A DNA stretch of 64,000 nt from Oleiphilus messinensis. Lineage in GTDB: Bacteria > Pseudomonadota > Gammaproteobacteria > Pseudomonadales > Oleiphilaceae. The translations under genes and the position numbers were made by a program. Each line of letters opens with the position of its first letter. The stretch's first letter is position 1. Under the pieces are notes generated by a model, which had not been told where the DNA came from, made no database searches, and saw only the letters and a program-made list of their open reading frames with translations. Shown piece after piece: positions 40,635 through 50,551 of the stretch. The DNA is taken from contig NZ_CP021425.1 in assembly GCF_002162375.1 (NCBI RefSeq), positions 841,501-905,500 on the forward strand, written 5' to 3'.

Positions 40635-41408
40635 GTGAAAGTTCGGGCCGCAGCCGTATCGGGTCAATTTTATCCGGAAGACGCCGGAGAACTGCGGGGG
40701 CTGCTTGAGCAGTTGTTACGCCCCCCTTCGACAGCGGAAGCTGGTCGCTATCGAATAATTATTGCCCCCCATGCGGGATATATCTATTCCGGCGCGGTTG
40801 CCGCGGCTGCATATCGTGCACTAAATACGGAAAATGTAACGCGAGTTGCAATATTGGGCCCTTGTCACAGGGTGCCTGTGGCAGGTATGGCGGTGCCGGA
40901 ATCGGGTGAGTTTGAAACGCCTTTGGGGCGAGTACCTGTCGATGCGGAAGGTGTTGATCTGCTGGTTCGTCACGGACTGGCGGAGCGGAATGACCTGGCC
41001 CATGAGTTTGAGCATAGCATCGAGGTTCAAATTCCCTTTCTGCAGTATGTGCTATCTGGGTTTTCAATCGTACCGGTTGTTGTTGGGGGCGCAGCGGTTC
41101 AGGTGGTCAGTCAGGCTTTGGAGCTTCTGTACAATTCACAGACCCTTCTCGTTGTCAGTTCGGATTTGAGTCATTTCTTGTCCTACCATAAAGCATGTCA
41201 GATCGATCAATCTACATCCGACAAAATTATTCATCAAGATTATTCGCTTTCGGGTGAAGAGGCCTGTGGTGCACGTGCGGTAAACGGGGTATCGGCATGG
41301 GCAAAGCGGTGTGGTTTTCATACTGAGTTGCTTGGTTTGGCAAACTCGGGGGACACCGCAGGAGATAAGTCTCGAGTTGTGGGGTATGGTGCTTATGGAA
41401 TTGGATAA
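40635..41408 (+). CDS. amrB: AmmeMemoRadiSam system protein B (MEMO1 family)
   Basis: MEMO-family proteins are related to class III extradiol dioxygenases. The 257-residue protein begins VRAAAVSGQFYPEDAGEL and has the family's conserved IIIAPHAGYIYSGAVAA, LGPCHRVP, EHSIEVQIPFLQYV and SSDLSHFLSY. These supply the histidines, aspartate and cysteine of the presumed metal site. The start is a GTG at 40635 with a very strong GGAGGT (40625-40630). The stop lies inside amrA, so the two are translationally coupled. The biochemical role in bacteria is unsettled. A radical SAM partner (AmrS) is not in this window. Confidence 0.88.
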   Translation: MKVRAAAVSGQFYPEDAGELRGLLEQLLRPPSTAEAGRYRIIIAPHAGYIYSGAVAAAAYRALNTENVTRVAILGPCHRVPVAGMAVPESGEFETPLGRVPVDAEGVDLLVRHGLAERNDLAHEFEHSIEVQIPFLQYVLSGFSIVPVVVGGAAVQVVSQALELLYNSQTLLVVSSDLSHFLSYHKACQIDQSTSDKIIHQDYSLSGEEACGARAVNGVSAWAKRCGFHTELLGLANSGDTAGDKSRVVGYGAYGIG

Positions 41409-41976
41409 ACTGATTGATACAGATCGGCGAACCATCTACGAATTAGCACAACAAAGCCTTTGGGTTTGTGTGCACGAGCGTCGTCGTTTGAGCGTGAACA
41501 TCGGTGAGTTTTCAAAAGCATTGCAACTTATGGGCGCGAGCTTTGTTACTTTGAACAAAGGTAAAAATCTCAGGGGGTGTATTGGCACGCTTGAAGCACG
41601 AAAGCCACTGATTCAAGATGTTGCGGATCATGCCTATGCTGCCGCATGCCAGGATCCCAGATTTCCTCCGGTGACGGAAAATGAGCTACAGGATATTCTG
41701 GTGTCGGTCTCAGTGCTTTCACCGCCTGAGGATCTAGTTGTAGAGTCTTTAGCGATGCTGAAGCAAAAGCTGGAATCCGACAAGCCTGGTCTGATATTGC
41801 GTTATGGCCCCCATGGCGCAACCTACCTGCCATCCGTTTGGGAGCAGGTGGAGGATTCGAGCGATTTTATTGGCTCATTAATGCAGAAGGCGGGACTGCC
41901 ATCTGACTTTTGGTCTGACCAAATTCTGTGGCAAACCTATCGGGTGAACTATATCCAGGCTCAAGACTTTAAGTGA
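41395..41976 (+). CDS. amrA: AmmeMemoRadiSam system protein A (AMMECR1 domain)
   Basis: This 193-residue protein is an AMMECR1-domain protein, with the hallmark GKNLRGCIGTLEARKPL (near residue 60), DPRFPPVTENEL and the ending of the fold LPSDFW. AMMECR1 proteins are widespread, and their molecular function is unknown. Two in-frame ATGs lie close together; I chose 41395 because GGGGT upstream is spaced for it rather than for 41386. It overlaps amrB by 14 bp and is followed by a terminator. Confidence 0.88.
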   Translation: MELDKLIDTDRRTIYELAQQSLWVCVHERRRLSVNIGEFSKALQLMGASFVTLNKGKNLRGCIGTLEARKPLIQDVADHAYAAACQDPRFPPVTENELQDILVSVSVLSPPEDLVVESLAMLKQKLESDKPGLILRYGPHGATYLPSVWEQVEDSSDFIGSLMQKAGLPSDFWSDQILWQTYRVNYIQAQDFK

Positions 41977-42003
41977 AGCCGGGCGAGCAGGTGCCGCTGG
42001 AAT

Positions 42004-42028
42004 AAGGACCGAGTGATTCGGTCCTTTT
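42004..42028 (+). terminator. Intrinsic terminator after amrBA
   Basis: A perfect 9-bp stem (AAGGACCGA, 42004-42012, with 42018-42026) and a 5-nt loop end in TTTT. It lies between convergent amrA and the wax synthase gene. Confidence 0.75.
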
Positions 42029-42041
42029 GGGGCCTATCGAG

Positions 42042-43646
42042 CTATTTCGATTTATTTGGCTTTGGCTTATCAGGTACCGAGGCATCGGATAGCGGATTCG
42101 AGTTATCGGATTTTGAAAAACTAAACAGATTTTGGAATAAAGAGAGCACGTCTAATATCAATGCAGAGCCCATGTCCACTAAAGATGAACTGGGTGGATT
42201 GTAAGGTTCATAGCTAGGAACGGTTAGTTGTTCCAAGCCGTCCGACGCCTCTTCGATTGCCAGTAGTGCGGCCTGGAAGTCCAAGAGAAGTTCATTTACA
42301 TCGGGAATGAGTGTCGGACAAGTTGTCAGGCTGAACGTGATTTTTCCATTGTAGCTGATCGCGACAACACTCAGTCCCAGGCCATCAAATAGTGGAGAAG
42401 TGCCTATTTGATCGACAAGTTTACACCCGTTGAGATACAGTGGTGACTGTGGTCCCGGAATATTCGTTAGTGGAACATTGAATATGGGCTTGTGTTTTTG
42501 AGCGAGCAAGAATTCCGTGTAAATTCGTGCCGCCAAACCTGTCATGGTTGATGGTATGACATGAGTCAAGCGTTGCGCGGATATCGCCTGGCTGTATGTT
42601 TTGGAGATGACCGCGTTATCATGGATGCGGATCACACGCCAAGCCGGGTTGCTTTCATCTGTGGCCAGTGACAGCATCATGGCCGCAACGTTGCTGCCGG
42701 TTGGGCTTTGTAAATTGGTCGAGCGAATCGATATTGGGGTCATGGCGAGCAGTGCCGAATCCGGAAGCGCGTCCCGACGGCTTAAATAGCTTCGCAGTGC
42801 TTCGGCGCAAATGCCGCACACGACATCATTAATGGTTACATCATGGCCAATCGAAAATTTTAAGGCTTTTATCCGTTCCAGTGGAATATCGAAAAAGCCG
42901 ATGCTGCGCTCATCACTTATCGCCGTGTTTATCGGGGTGGAAGGTGCGCTGAATAATGATGGCGGGAGATTAAGATTATTGAGTCGTTGCAATAATACTG
43001 AATAAAATGTTGAGGCAGCTGTTTCCTTAGCCATGTTTGCGAGTCTGAATGGCGTCTGTAGCGCACTACTGTAGGCGCTGCTCAGTAGGCGCATGGTAGA
43101 TGGCAGGGGGTTGGGTTGCCACTGACTGGATGGCGTTACCGGTTTGGGTGTTGGTGAAAAGTCCAAAAGGGTACCCATAATGTCTTCACCACTAAATGCG
43201 TCAATCGCTGCATGGTGAATTTTCACAACCAGTGCGAAACTTTTGGCAGGCAGGTCGGGTATGGTTTCCAGACCATCCAGATACGTTACTTCCCAAAGCG
43301 GGCGATCTCGTTTTAGTGGTTTTTTTAGAATATCGCAGGCCAGTTGATTGAGTTTATCCCGAGAATCCGGCGCGTCCAGAGTGGTGTGCACCATATGTTT
43401 GCCGAGGTCAAATTCAGGATCATCCACCCAGTAAGGGTGATCCAGCTTTAATGGCACTTCAACCAGTCTCTTGCGGAAGAAGCTCGCCATATGCAGGCGG
43501 TCTTCAATGAATCGCTCAAACTCTTCGTAACTGAACGGTATTTCGCGTCCTGTGGCGTCAAATACGTACAAGCCCCCAATATGCATTGGGGAGTGGTCAT
43601 TTTCCAGGTACAGGAAAGATGCATCTAATTCTGACAATTGCTGCAT
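42042..43646 (-). CDS. Wax ester synthase/diacylglycerol acyltransferase family protein
   Basis: Family members esterify fatty alcohols or diacylglycerol with acyl-CoA to make storage wax or triacylglycerol. The 534-residue protein shows PLW (RPLWEVTYLDG, near 117), the catalytic histidine motif as HHAAIDA (144-150), TINDVVCGICAEAL, and C-terminal NIPGPQSPLYLNG. The usual motif is HHxxxDG; here the final Gly is Ala, though both His and the Asp are present. A Ser/Asn/Pro/Lys-rich tail of about 35 residues ends the protein. It lies 3' of ispB on the same strand. Whether it makes wax esters, triacylglycerol or neither cannot be told. Confidence 0.88.
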   Translation of the reverse strand: MQQLSELDASFLYLENDHSPMHIGGLYVFDATGREIPFSYEEFERFIEDRLHMASFFRKRLVEVPLKLDHPYWVDDPEFDLGKHMVHTTLDAPDSRDKLNQLACDILKKPLKRDRPLWEVTYLDGLETIPDLPAKSFALVVKIHHAAIDAFSGEDIMGTLLDFSPTPKPVTPSSQWQPNPLPSTMRLLSSAYSSALQTPFRLANMAKETAASTFYSVLLQRLNNLNLPPSLFSAPSTPINTAISDERSIGFFDIPLERIKALKFSIGHDVTINDVVCGICAEALRSYLSRRDALPDSALLAMTPISIRSTNLQSPTGSNVAAMMLSLATDESNPAWRVIRIHDNAVISKTYSQAISAQRLTHVIPSTMTGLAARIYTEFLLAQKHKPIFNVPLTNIPGPQSPLYLNGCKLVDQIGTSPLFDGLGLSVVAISYNGKITFSLTTCPTLIPDVNELLLDFQAALLAIEEASDGLEQLTVPSYEPYNPPSSSLVDMGSALILDVLSLFQNLFSFSKSDNSNPLSDASVPDKPKPNKSK

Positions 43647-43761
43647 TAGTGATGACTCGCTTGGTAGTTCTGTTGAATACCGGACAAGCGCCGGTTATGA
43701 ATAGTCAGGGTGTGTGTTGATAGGCACTGTAACAGGCCCCAGAAGATATGGCCATAGCCAT

Positions 43762-43791
43762 GGAGCTATCGTAAATGGTTACGATAGCTCC
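43762..43791. repeat. Perfect 13-bp hairpin after ispB
   Basis: GGAGCTATCGTAA (43762-43774) and its exact complement (43779-43791) flank ATGG. It starts 8 bp after the ispB stop, with no U-tract on the ispB strand. It may act as a 3' stabiliser or a weak terminator before the wax synthase gene. Confidence 0.55.
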
Positions 43792-43798
43792 TAACGTT

Positions 43799-44767
43799 TT
43801 AATAGCTGCGTTCTACTGCGATGCTGCAGAGCGATTCAAGCGCGGTTTTATAGGGCGTGTCGGGTAGTGAGTTCAAACAGTCTTTAGCTTTGCTTGAATG
43901 TTGCCTTGCCAGTGTGGCGGTATAATCAAGCGCCCCCGATTCTGTGACGGCAGCGAGTACATCCTCGATATCTTCCAGGCCACCTTTACGAATAACGCCT
44001 CGAATAAGCTCCTGTTGCGCGTGCGTGCCTTTTGCCATTGTATAGATGAGAGGGAGTGTCGGTTTACCTTCGGCCAGATCATCACCCACATTCTTACCCA
44101 TCACACTTGCGTCGCCCCGGTAATCCAGTACGTCATCGATTAACTGAAACGCGAGCCCGAGGTGCAAGCCGTAGTCTCTAAGTGATTGTGTTTGGTTTTC
44201 GATGTGGCATAGTGCTGCGGCAGAATGAGATGCAGCCTGGAACAGCATTGCTGTTTTGCAGCGGATAACTTCCATGTAATGCGCTTCGGAAACATTTGGG
44301 TTTTTCACGTTCATCAGCTGTAAAACTTCGCCTTCAGCGATGACGTTGGTCGCATGGGCAAGTATTTTCATCACTTCCATGCTTTCGAGCTCCACCATCA
44401 TCTGGAATGCTCTGGAGTAGAGAAAATCGCCGACCAATACGGAGGGTGCGTTACCCCATTTGGCATTGGCGGTAGACTTGCCGCGTCGCAGATCTGAGGC
44501 ATCAACCACATCATCATGCAATAAAGTGGCGGTATGAAGAAATTCGATGATTGCTGCCAGTTTCAGTGCGTTTTTTTGAGTGTCGTAACCCAAAGCGTTG
44601 GCAATGAGAATCACGATCAGAGGACGCATTCGTTTGCCGCCGCTAGTCACGATATACTGCCCTATCTTTTCCACCATGGGGACATTGGACGAAAGTTGCG
44701 CGTTTATGAGGCTGTTTACACCCTCAAAATCTTCATTAACCAGTTCGTAGATTTGTGCTGCTTGCAT
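43799..44767 (-). CDS. ispB: Octaprenyl-type polyprenyl diphosphate synthase
   Basis: IspB makes the long prenyl tail of ubiquinone. The 322-residue protein has the first aspartate-rich motif LLHDDVVDASDLRRGK and the second LIDDVLDYRGD, plus GGKRMRPL and KTAMLFQAA typical of the family. Product chain length (C40 or C45) cannot be read with certainty. An in-frame TTG at 44782 exists, but the ATG at 44767 aligns with the known N-terminus. A strong promoter lies about 110 bp upstream. The gene diverges from rplU, as in most gammaproteobacteria. Confidence 0.95.
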   Translation of the reverse strand: MQAAQIYELVNEDFEGVNSLINAQLSSNVPMVEKIGQYIVTSGGKRMRPLIVILIANALGYDTQKNALKLAAIIEFLHTATLLHDDVVDASDLRRGKSTANAKWGNAPSVLVGDFLYSRAFQMMVELESMEVMKILAHATNVIAEGEVLQLMNVKNPNVSEAHYMEVIRCKTAMLFQAASHSAAALCHIENQTQSLRDYGLHLGLAFQLIDDVLDYRGDASVMGKNVGDDLAEGKPTLPLIYTMAKGTHAQQELIRGVIRKGGLEDIEDVLAAVTESGALDYTATLARQHSSKAKDCLNSLPDTPYKTALESLCSIAVERSY

Positions 44768-44883
44768 TGGCTTATCAGTCAACTTTTATATCGGGAACGC
44801 AGAACCTGCGTAATCAAAGTAGGTAGCGCTGAAGGCCTCGAAAAATGTACAGGGGTTATTCAGTGTCTACACTCGGAGTTGGG

Positions 44884-44912
44884 ATGCTATTGACTCACAT
44901 CAGAGGTGTCAA
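44884..44912 (-). promoter_or_regulatory. Sigma70 promoter of ispB
   Basis: On the minus strand TTGACA (44912-44907), a 17-bp spacer and TAGCAT (44889-44884) form a strong match, giving a leader of about 110 nt. Confidence 0.65.
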
Positions 44913-44973
44913 GTAGAAGGCTTTGCAGCACGGCAAAGACAGAACCTGATCAGACAGGGCCCAATAAAAAAAT

Positions 44974-45002
44974 TTGCATAAATTTTGACAGATTTGTAGA
45001 AT
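44974..45002 (+). promoter_or_regulatory. Sigma70 promoter of rplU-rpmA
   Basis: TTGCAT (44974-44979), a 17-bp spacer and TAGAAT (44997-45002) match the consensus well, with a leader of about 170 nt to rplU. Confidence 0.6.
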
Positions 45003-45177
45003 ACAGCGCCCTTAAACTCATCCACCTAGGGCTCCCTGTTATATGGTCGCGGAATCGCTTCCACTAGACGCAGGTTTTGTCATGCTGCAAGGCTGTCATT
45101 GGTCGTGATCGATGATGCATGGCTTCAGATTGTGCAAAGTGAGAGCTAGGATGGGTACGAAAGTCGGAGATCGATGA

Positions 45178-45492
45178 ATGTACGCAGTAATTGTAAGCGG
45201 TGGCAAACAACACCGTGTGGAAGAAGGCGAAGTTCTCAAGCTTGAGAAAATTGAAGCTGAAACCGGAAAAACGATTGATTTTGATCGCGTGTTGATGGTG
45301 GTAAATGGGGAAGAAGTGAAAATTGGTGAGCCTGTTGTTGCGGGTGCCAAAGTCACTGCTGAGATCCTGGATCACGGTCGTCACAAGAAAGTTAAAATTG
45401 TTAAGTTCAAGCGACGTAAGCACCACATGAAGCAAATGGGGCATCGTCAATGGTACACTGAAGTCAAGATCACTGGTATCAACGCAGGTTGA
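45178..45492 (+). CDS. rplU: 50S ribosomal protein L21
   Basis: L21 binds 23S rRNA together with L20. The 104-residue protein has the standard [14 protein letters not shown] start, the central [11 protein letters not shown] and the C-terminal [26 protein letters not shown] lies 6 nt before the ATG. It is followed 29 bp later by rpmA, the usual pair. Confidence 0.98.
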   Translation: MYAVIVSGGKQHRVEEGEVLKLEKIEAETGKTIDFDRVLMVVNGEEVKIGEPVVAGAKVTAEILDHGRHKKVKIVKFKRRKHHMKQMGHRQWYTEVKITGINAG

Positions 45493-45521
45493 TCTCGGTC
45501 TAAAGAAGCAGGAGTAAACTA

Positions 45522-45779
45522 ATGGCTCACAAAAAGGCAGGTGGTAGTACCCGTAACGGTCGTGACTCGGAGTCGAAACGCCTTGGTGTTAAACTCTTTG
45601 GTGGTCAACAGGTTCAAGCGGGCAATATTATTGTTCGTCAGCGTGGTACTCGCTTTCACGCTGGTGTAAACGTAGGCTGTGGTAAAGATCACACCTTGTT
45701 CGCAACCGCCAATGGCGTGTTGAAGTTCGAGGTTAAAGGCCCGAAAAACCGTAAGTATGTTAGTGTTGTTTCTGAGTAA
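45522..45779 (+). CDS. rpmA: 50S ribosomal protein L27
   Basis: L27 reaches the peptidyl transferase centre with its N-terminus. The 85-residue protein begins [20 protein letters not shown] with no N-terminal extension, so it needs no processing. It contains [15 protein letters not shown]. It ends just before a strong terminator. Confidence 0.98.
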   Translation: MAHKKAGGSTRNGRDSESKRLGVKLFGGQQVQAGNIIVRQRGTRFHAGVNVGCGKDHTLFATANGVLKFEVKGPKNRKYVSVVSE

Positions 45780-45795
45780 TCACGCTTACGGATTG

Positions 45796-45822
45796 AAAAC
45801 CCCGCTTTAAGCGGGGTTTTTT
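45796..45822 (+). terminator. Intrinsic terminator after rpmA
   Basis: AAAACCCCGC pairs with GCGGGGTTTT around a TTTAA loop and continues into T's. It separates rplU-rpmA from obgE. Confidence 0.9.
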
Positions 45823-45911
45823 CGTTTAGGGCTAGCGGTTTTTTCTGGTCAGACTTTTTCATGTTAAAGTTAAGGCCAGCTGATCAATGTTTGCGGTATC
45901 GAAATAGGTGA

Positions 45912-47120
<1,209 letters not shown>

Positions 47121-47162
47121 TCTTGTGCCAGGGCATGAAATGCCTGCGGTGGTTGGTTAGCA

Positions 47163-48314
47163 ATGGCAGGTGAGTCGATTGTGGAGAGTGAATTGATTCG
47201 AGCGGAACTGTCCGGGGTTCAGAGGGTTGTCGTTAAAATCGGTAGTGCATTATTGACCAATGATGGCAAAGGGCTTGCTCTGGTCGCAATGTCGAGTTGG
47301 GTGAAGCAGCTTTCTGCCTTGCACCGGTCTGGGTGCGAAGTTATTTTGGTTTCCTCTGGTTCTGTTGCCGAGGGTATGAATCGATTGGGGTGGCGTGAAA
47401 GGCCCCACCATTTGCACGAGTTGCAAGCCGCTGCAGCAGTAGGGCAGATGGGGCTCATACAGGCTTACGAGGCTGAGTTCAAAAAGCACGGTTTGCATAC
47501 GGCGCAAATTTTGTTGACCCACGATGATTTATCAGACCGGAAGCGTTACTTGAATGCGCGCAGCACATTGCGAGCATTGGTCGAGATGCAGGTTATTCCG
47601 ATCGTGAACGAGAACGATACCGTTGTGACCGATGAAATTCGGTTTGGCGATAATGATACCCTGGGTGCGTTGGTTGCTAATTTGGTTGAAGCAGATGCAT
47701 TGATTATTTTAACTGACCAGGATGGGCTTTTTGATCAAGATCCAAGGTCAAATCCCGATGCGCGTTTGGTTCCTGTTGCGGCTGCCTCGGATGGGCGGCT
47801 TGATGCAATGGTTGGGGGCCGCTCCGGGGCTTTGGGTCGTGGTGGTATGTTGACAAAGCTTCGGGCAGCAAGATTGGCAGCCCGGTCAGGCGCGGTTACC
47901 GTTATTGTTGGTGGGCGAATCGATGATGTTTTGTCCCGGCTGTTCGATGGGCAGATCTTGGGTACAATGTTGTTGCCAGACCAGGGGCGACAGGCTGCAC
48001 GCAAGCAGTGGTTGGCCGGGCACTTGCAAATCAAGGGGCAGTTGGTTTTGGATGCTGGAGCGGTTGATGTGCTGCGTCGAAGTGGTCGAAGTTTGCTTTC
48101 GGTCGGGGTTAAATCCGTAACAGGCCAGTTTCTTCGGGGTGAAATTGTATCTTGCGTCAGTCAGCAAGGTGAAGAGGTGGCCCGGGGCTTGGTAAACTAT
48201 AATTCTGATGATGTGCTTAAAATACTGGGTGTAACCACGGATGAGATAGAGCGATGTCTTGGCTTTGTGAATGAGCCGGAGTTGGTGCACAGGGATAATA
48301 TGGTGCTAGTGTAG
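47163..48314 (+). CDS. proB: Glutamate 5-kinase
   Basis: ProB phosphorylates glutamate in the first step of proline synthesis. The 383-residue protein has the amino acid kinase domain ([10 protein letters not shown] near residue 22, [62 protein letters not shown]) and a C-terminal PUA domain (about 285-370). It has a longer N-terminus than E. coli by about 10 residues. proA is not nearby. It ends before an unusually long inverted repeat. Confidence 0.96.
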   Translation: MAGESIVESELIRAELSGVQRVVVKIGSALLTNDGKGLALVAMSSWVKQLSALHRSGCEVILVSSGSVAEGMNRLGWRERPHHLHELQAAAAVGQMGLIQAYEAEFKKHGLHTAQILLTHDDLSDRKRYLNARSTLRALVEMQVIPIVNENDTVVTDEIRFGDNDTLGALVANLVEADALIILTDQDGLFDQDPRSNPDARLVPVAAASDGRLDAMVGGRSGALGRGGMLTKLRAARLAARSGAVTVIVGGRIDDVLSRLFDGQILGTMLLPDQGRQAARKQWLAGHLQIKGQLVLDAGAVDVLRRSGRSLLSVGVKSVTGQFLRGEIVSCVSQQGEEVARGLVNYNSDDVLKILGVTTDEIERCLGFVNEPELVHRDNMVLV

Positions 48315-48364
48315 CAAGCGTAATTTGGCGTGGTGTTAAAGTCATGCCGGGTTTATCGTTGACC

Positions 48365-48426
48365 AGAAAATACGACACATAAAAAAAGCCGACAAAGTTC
48401 GGCTTTTTTTATGTGTCGTATTTTCT
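48365..48426. terminator. Bidirectional terminator within a perfect 28-bp-arm inverted repeat
   Basis: Arms 48365-48392 and 48399-48426 are exact complements around a 6-nt loop CAAAGT. The core, seven A's, GCCGA, loop, TCGGC, seven T's, is a terminator on both strands. Outside it the arms go on through TACGACACAT and its complement to AGAAAA/TTTTCT. It lies between the convergent proB and rpsT genes. Confidence 0.85.
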
Positions 48427-48483
48427 ACACCGTATTTTCTGAGGCCTTAGTTTCTGGGCTAGTAGCTTCAGAGGGTGTTGAAT

Positions 48484-48750
48484 TTAAGCTTTCAGCGCTT
48501 TAATACGATCATTCAAACGGCTCTTGGTGCGAGCAGCTTTATTTTTCGAGAAAATGCCTTTGTTTACCATGCCGTCGATCAGAGGCTGAGCCGTTTTGAA
48601 GGCTTCAGTTGCTTCCTCGTAGTTTCGGCTTTCGATTTTGGTAATCACTTTCTTGATGTAGGTACGAACCATGGAACGCTGGCTGGCGTTGTGGTTGCGG
48701 CGCTTGTCTTGTTGGCGAGCGCGTTTTTTGGATTGTGCGGAATTAGCCAC
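48484..48750 (-). CDS. rpsT: 30S ribosomal protein S20, GTG start
   Basis: S20 binds 16S rRNA early in assembly. The 88-residue protein begins (V/M)ANSAQSKKRARQQDKRRN and ends LNDRIKALKA. The start is a GTG at 48750: it gives the family N-terminus and has GAGGAG at ideal distance, whereas a longer frame to 48765 does not. A non-AUG start fits S20 in enterics, where a UUG start is part of autogenous control. It is monocistronic with its own promoter, and diverges from murJ. Confidence 0.97.
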   Translation of the reverse strand: MANSAQSKKRARQQDKRRNHNASQRSMVRTYIKKVITKIESRNYEEATEAFKTAQPLIDGMVNKGIFSKNKAARTKSRLNDRIKALKA

Positions 48751-48803
48751 CGATGTGCTCCTCAAATGTTACGAATTCTGTGCTCTATCGAAAATGACGC
48801 GAG

Positions 48804-48832
48804 ACTATGCCGTTTTCGGTTGAGTTTGTCAA
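48804..48832 (-). promoter_or_regulatory. Sigma70 promoter of rpsT
   Basis: On the minus strand TTGACA (48832-48827), a 17-bp spacer and CATAGT (48809-48804) predict a start near 48797 and a leader of about 46 nt. Confidence 0.65.
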
Positions 48833-48980
48833 GGTGTTTGTCTGAACTTTGTGCAATCTCGGGTAATTTGAAAATGCGGTCTTGCCACATTAATGGTATA
48901 TTGCGTGCTGTTTTGCTGCCTTCCCCAGGCTTACTTCTTAATTCTATCTGTTTTTTTCTTCGAGCCAGTTGGAGGGCGCG

Positions 48981-50507
48981 ATGTCCTTATTGAAGTCCAG
49001 CGGTGTCGTTGCCTTTATGACGATGCTGTCCCGAATCTTAGGGTTAGTTCGGGATATCGTTATTGCCGCTATTTTTGGTGCTGGTAGCAGTGCGGATGCC
49101 TTCTTTGTAGCGTTTAAAATACCAAACTTTTTACGTCGGCTTTTTGCTGAAGGCGCTTTTTCGCAAGCCTTCGTACCCGTGTTGTCGGAGTATCGCCAAC
49201 AGCAGACCCACGAAGAGGTGCAGAAACTGGTTAATGCGGTGTCCGGTACGCTCGGGGTCGTGCTGTTGATATTGACAGTTGCCGCAATGGCCGGTGCGCC
49301 CTATTTAACGATGTTGTTTGCCCCTGGTTTTATTGATGAACCTGAAAAATTTAATCAGGCCAGTGATATGCTGCGTATCACTTTTCCTTATTTATTATTA
49401 ATTTCACTAACGGCGTTTTCCGGGGCAATACTGAATGCCTATGGCCGGTTTGCGGTGCCTGCTTTCACGCCTGTTTTGCTTAATTTGAGTTTGATATCTG
49501 TGGCTTTATTCATGACGCCGGTGATGTCGGAGCCGATACTTGCTTTGGCATGGGGCGTATTGATCGCCGGGATGATGCAGTTGTTTGTTCAGCTGCCGTT
49601 TTTGATGCGTTTGAATTTGTTGCCCCGGCCTCGTATCGATTATCGCCATGAAGGTGTTATGCGTATTCTGAAACTGATGACACCGGCCTTGTTTGGCGTT
49701 TCTGTGAGTCAGGTTAATTTGTTACTGGACACGATTCTGGCATCCTTTCTCCAGACGGGAAGTGTCTCCTGGCTCTATTATTCAGACCGTTTATCCGAGT
49801 TGCCCTTGGGCGTCATTGGTATTGCCATTGGCACGGTAATCTTGCCCAGTTTGTCCCGTAGCCATACCGCACAGTCGAAGGATCGATTCTCGGCAACGAT
49901 GAATTGGGCGTTGAGGCTGGTTTTTTTGATCGGATTACCTGCTGCAGCGGCTTTGATCGTACTTGCGGAGCCATTATTGATCACACTCTTTTTTTACGGT
50001 GAGATGACGCCTCGCGATGTGGTTATGTCATCGCAGAGTCTGATGGCTTATGCTCTGGGTCTGCAGGCATTTATGCTTATTAAAATATTGGCTCCGGGAT
50101 ATTTTGCTCGCCAGGATACCAAAACACCGGTGAAAATCGGAATCGTCGCGATGGCGGCCAACATGATCTTTAATCTATTGCTGATCTGGCATTTTGCCCA
50201 CGTAGGGCTGGCTCTGGCGACATCTATCTCTGCCTGGCTCAATGCTGCATTACTCTGGATTGGCTTGCGACGAGGAGATGTGCAGCTCCGAACACCTGGA
50301 TTGTTCATGATATTAGTGCGAATTGTCTTTGCCTTGGGCGTTATGATGTTGTTTATCTTCTGGGCGATGCCGTCTGCTACAGAAATGATGCAGTTTTCTG
50401 TTTGGCAACGTGTAATCTGGATGTCTGTGCTGGTTTTGGGAGGACTAATTGCTTATTTCGGCTTTTTATTCCTGGCGGGTCTGAGAGTTCGACATTTAAA
50501 GCGTTGA
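48981..50507 (+). CDS. murJ: Lipid II flippase MurJ
   Basis: MurJ moves lipid II across the inner membrane for peptidoglycan synthesis. The 508-residue protein has about 14 hydrophobic segments and family motifs SRILGLVRDIVIAAIFGAG, DAFFVAFKIPNFLRRLFAEG (with the essential arginines), and PRIDYRHEG. GGAGG at 48971-48975 fits the ATG at 48981; an in-frame TTG at 48969 does not. ribF follows after 44 bp. Confidence 0.96.
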   Translation: MSLLKSSGVVAFMTMLSRILGLVRDIVIAAIFGAGSSADAFFVAFKIPNFLRRLFAEGAFSQAFVPVLSEYRQQQTHEEVQKLVNAVSGTLGVVLLILTVAAMAGAPYLTMLFAPGFIDEPEKFNQASDMLRITFPYLLLISLTAFSGAILNAYGRFAVPAFTPVLLNLSLISVALFMTPVMSEPILALAWGVLIAGMMQLFVQLPFLMRLNLLPRPRIDYRHEGVMRILKLMTPALFGVSVSQVNLLLDTILASFLQTGSVSWLYYSDRLSELPLGVIGIAIGTVILPSLSRSHTAQSKDRFSATMNWALRLVFLIGLPAAAALIVLAEPLLITLFFYGEMTPRDVVMSSQSLMAYALGLQAFMLIKILAPGYFARQDTKTPVKIGIVAMAANMIFNLLLIWHFAHVGLALATSISAWLNAALLWIGLRRGDVQLRTPGLFMILVRIVFALGVMMLFIFWAMPSATEMMQFSVWQRVIWMSVLVLGGLIAYFGFLFLAGLRVRHLKR

Positions 50508-50551
50508 GTGAGTGTTATATAATGTGCGTTTTTCGTTCGGCGAGAGGGTGA

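Larger units (their letters stand above)
44768..45177. other. 410-bp divergent region between ispB and rplU
   Basis: It holds one consensus promoter for each direction, listed separately. The rplU leader is about 170 nt. Within it, near its start, GCGCCCT can pair loosely with AGGGCT (about 45007-45030). I see no named leader motif and no supported ORF. Confidence 0.5.
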
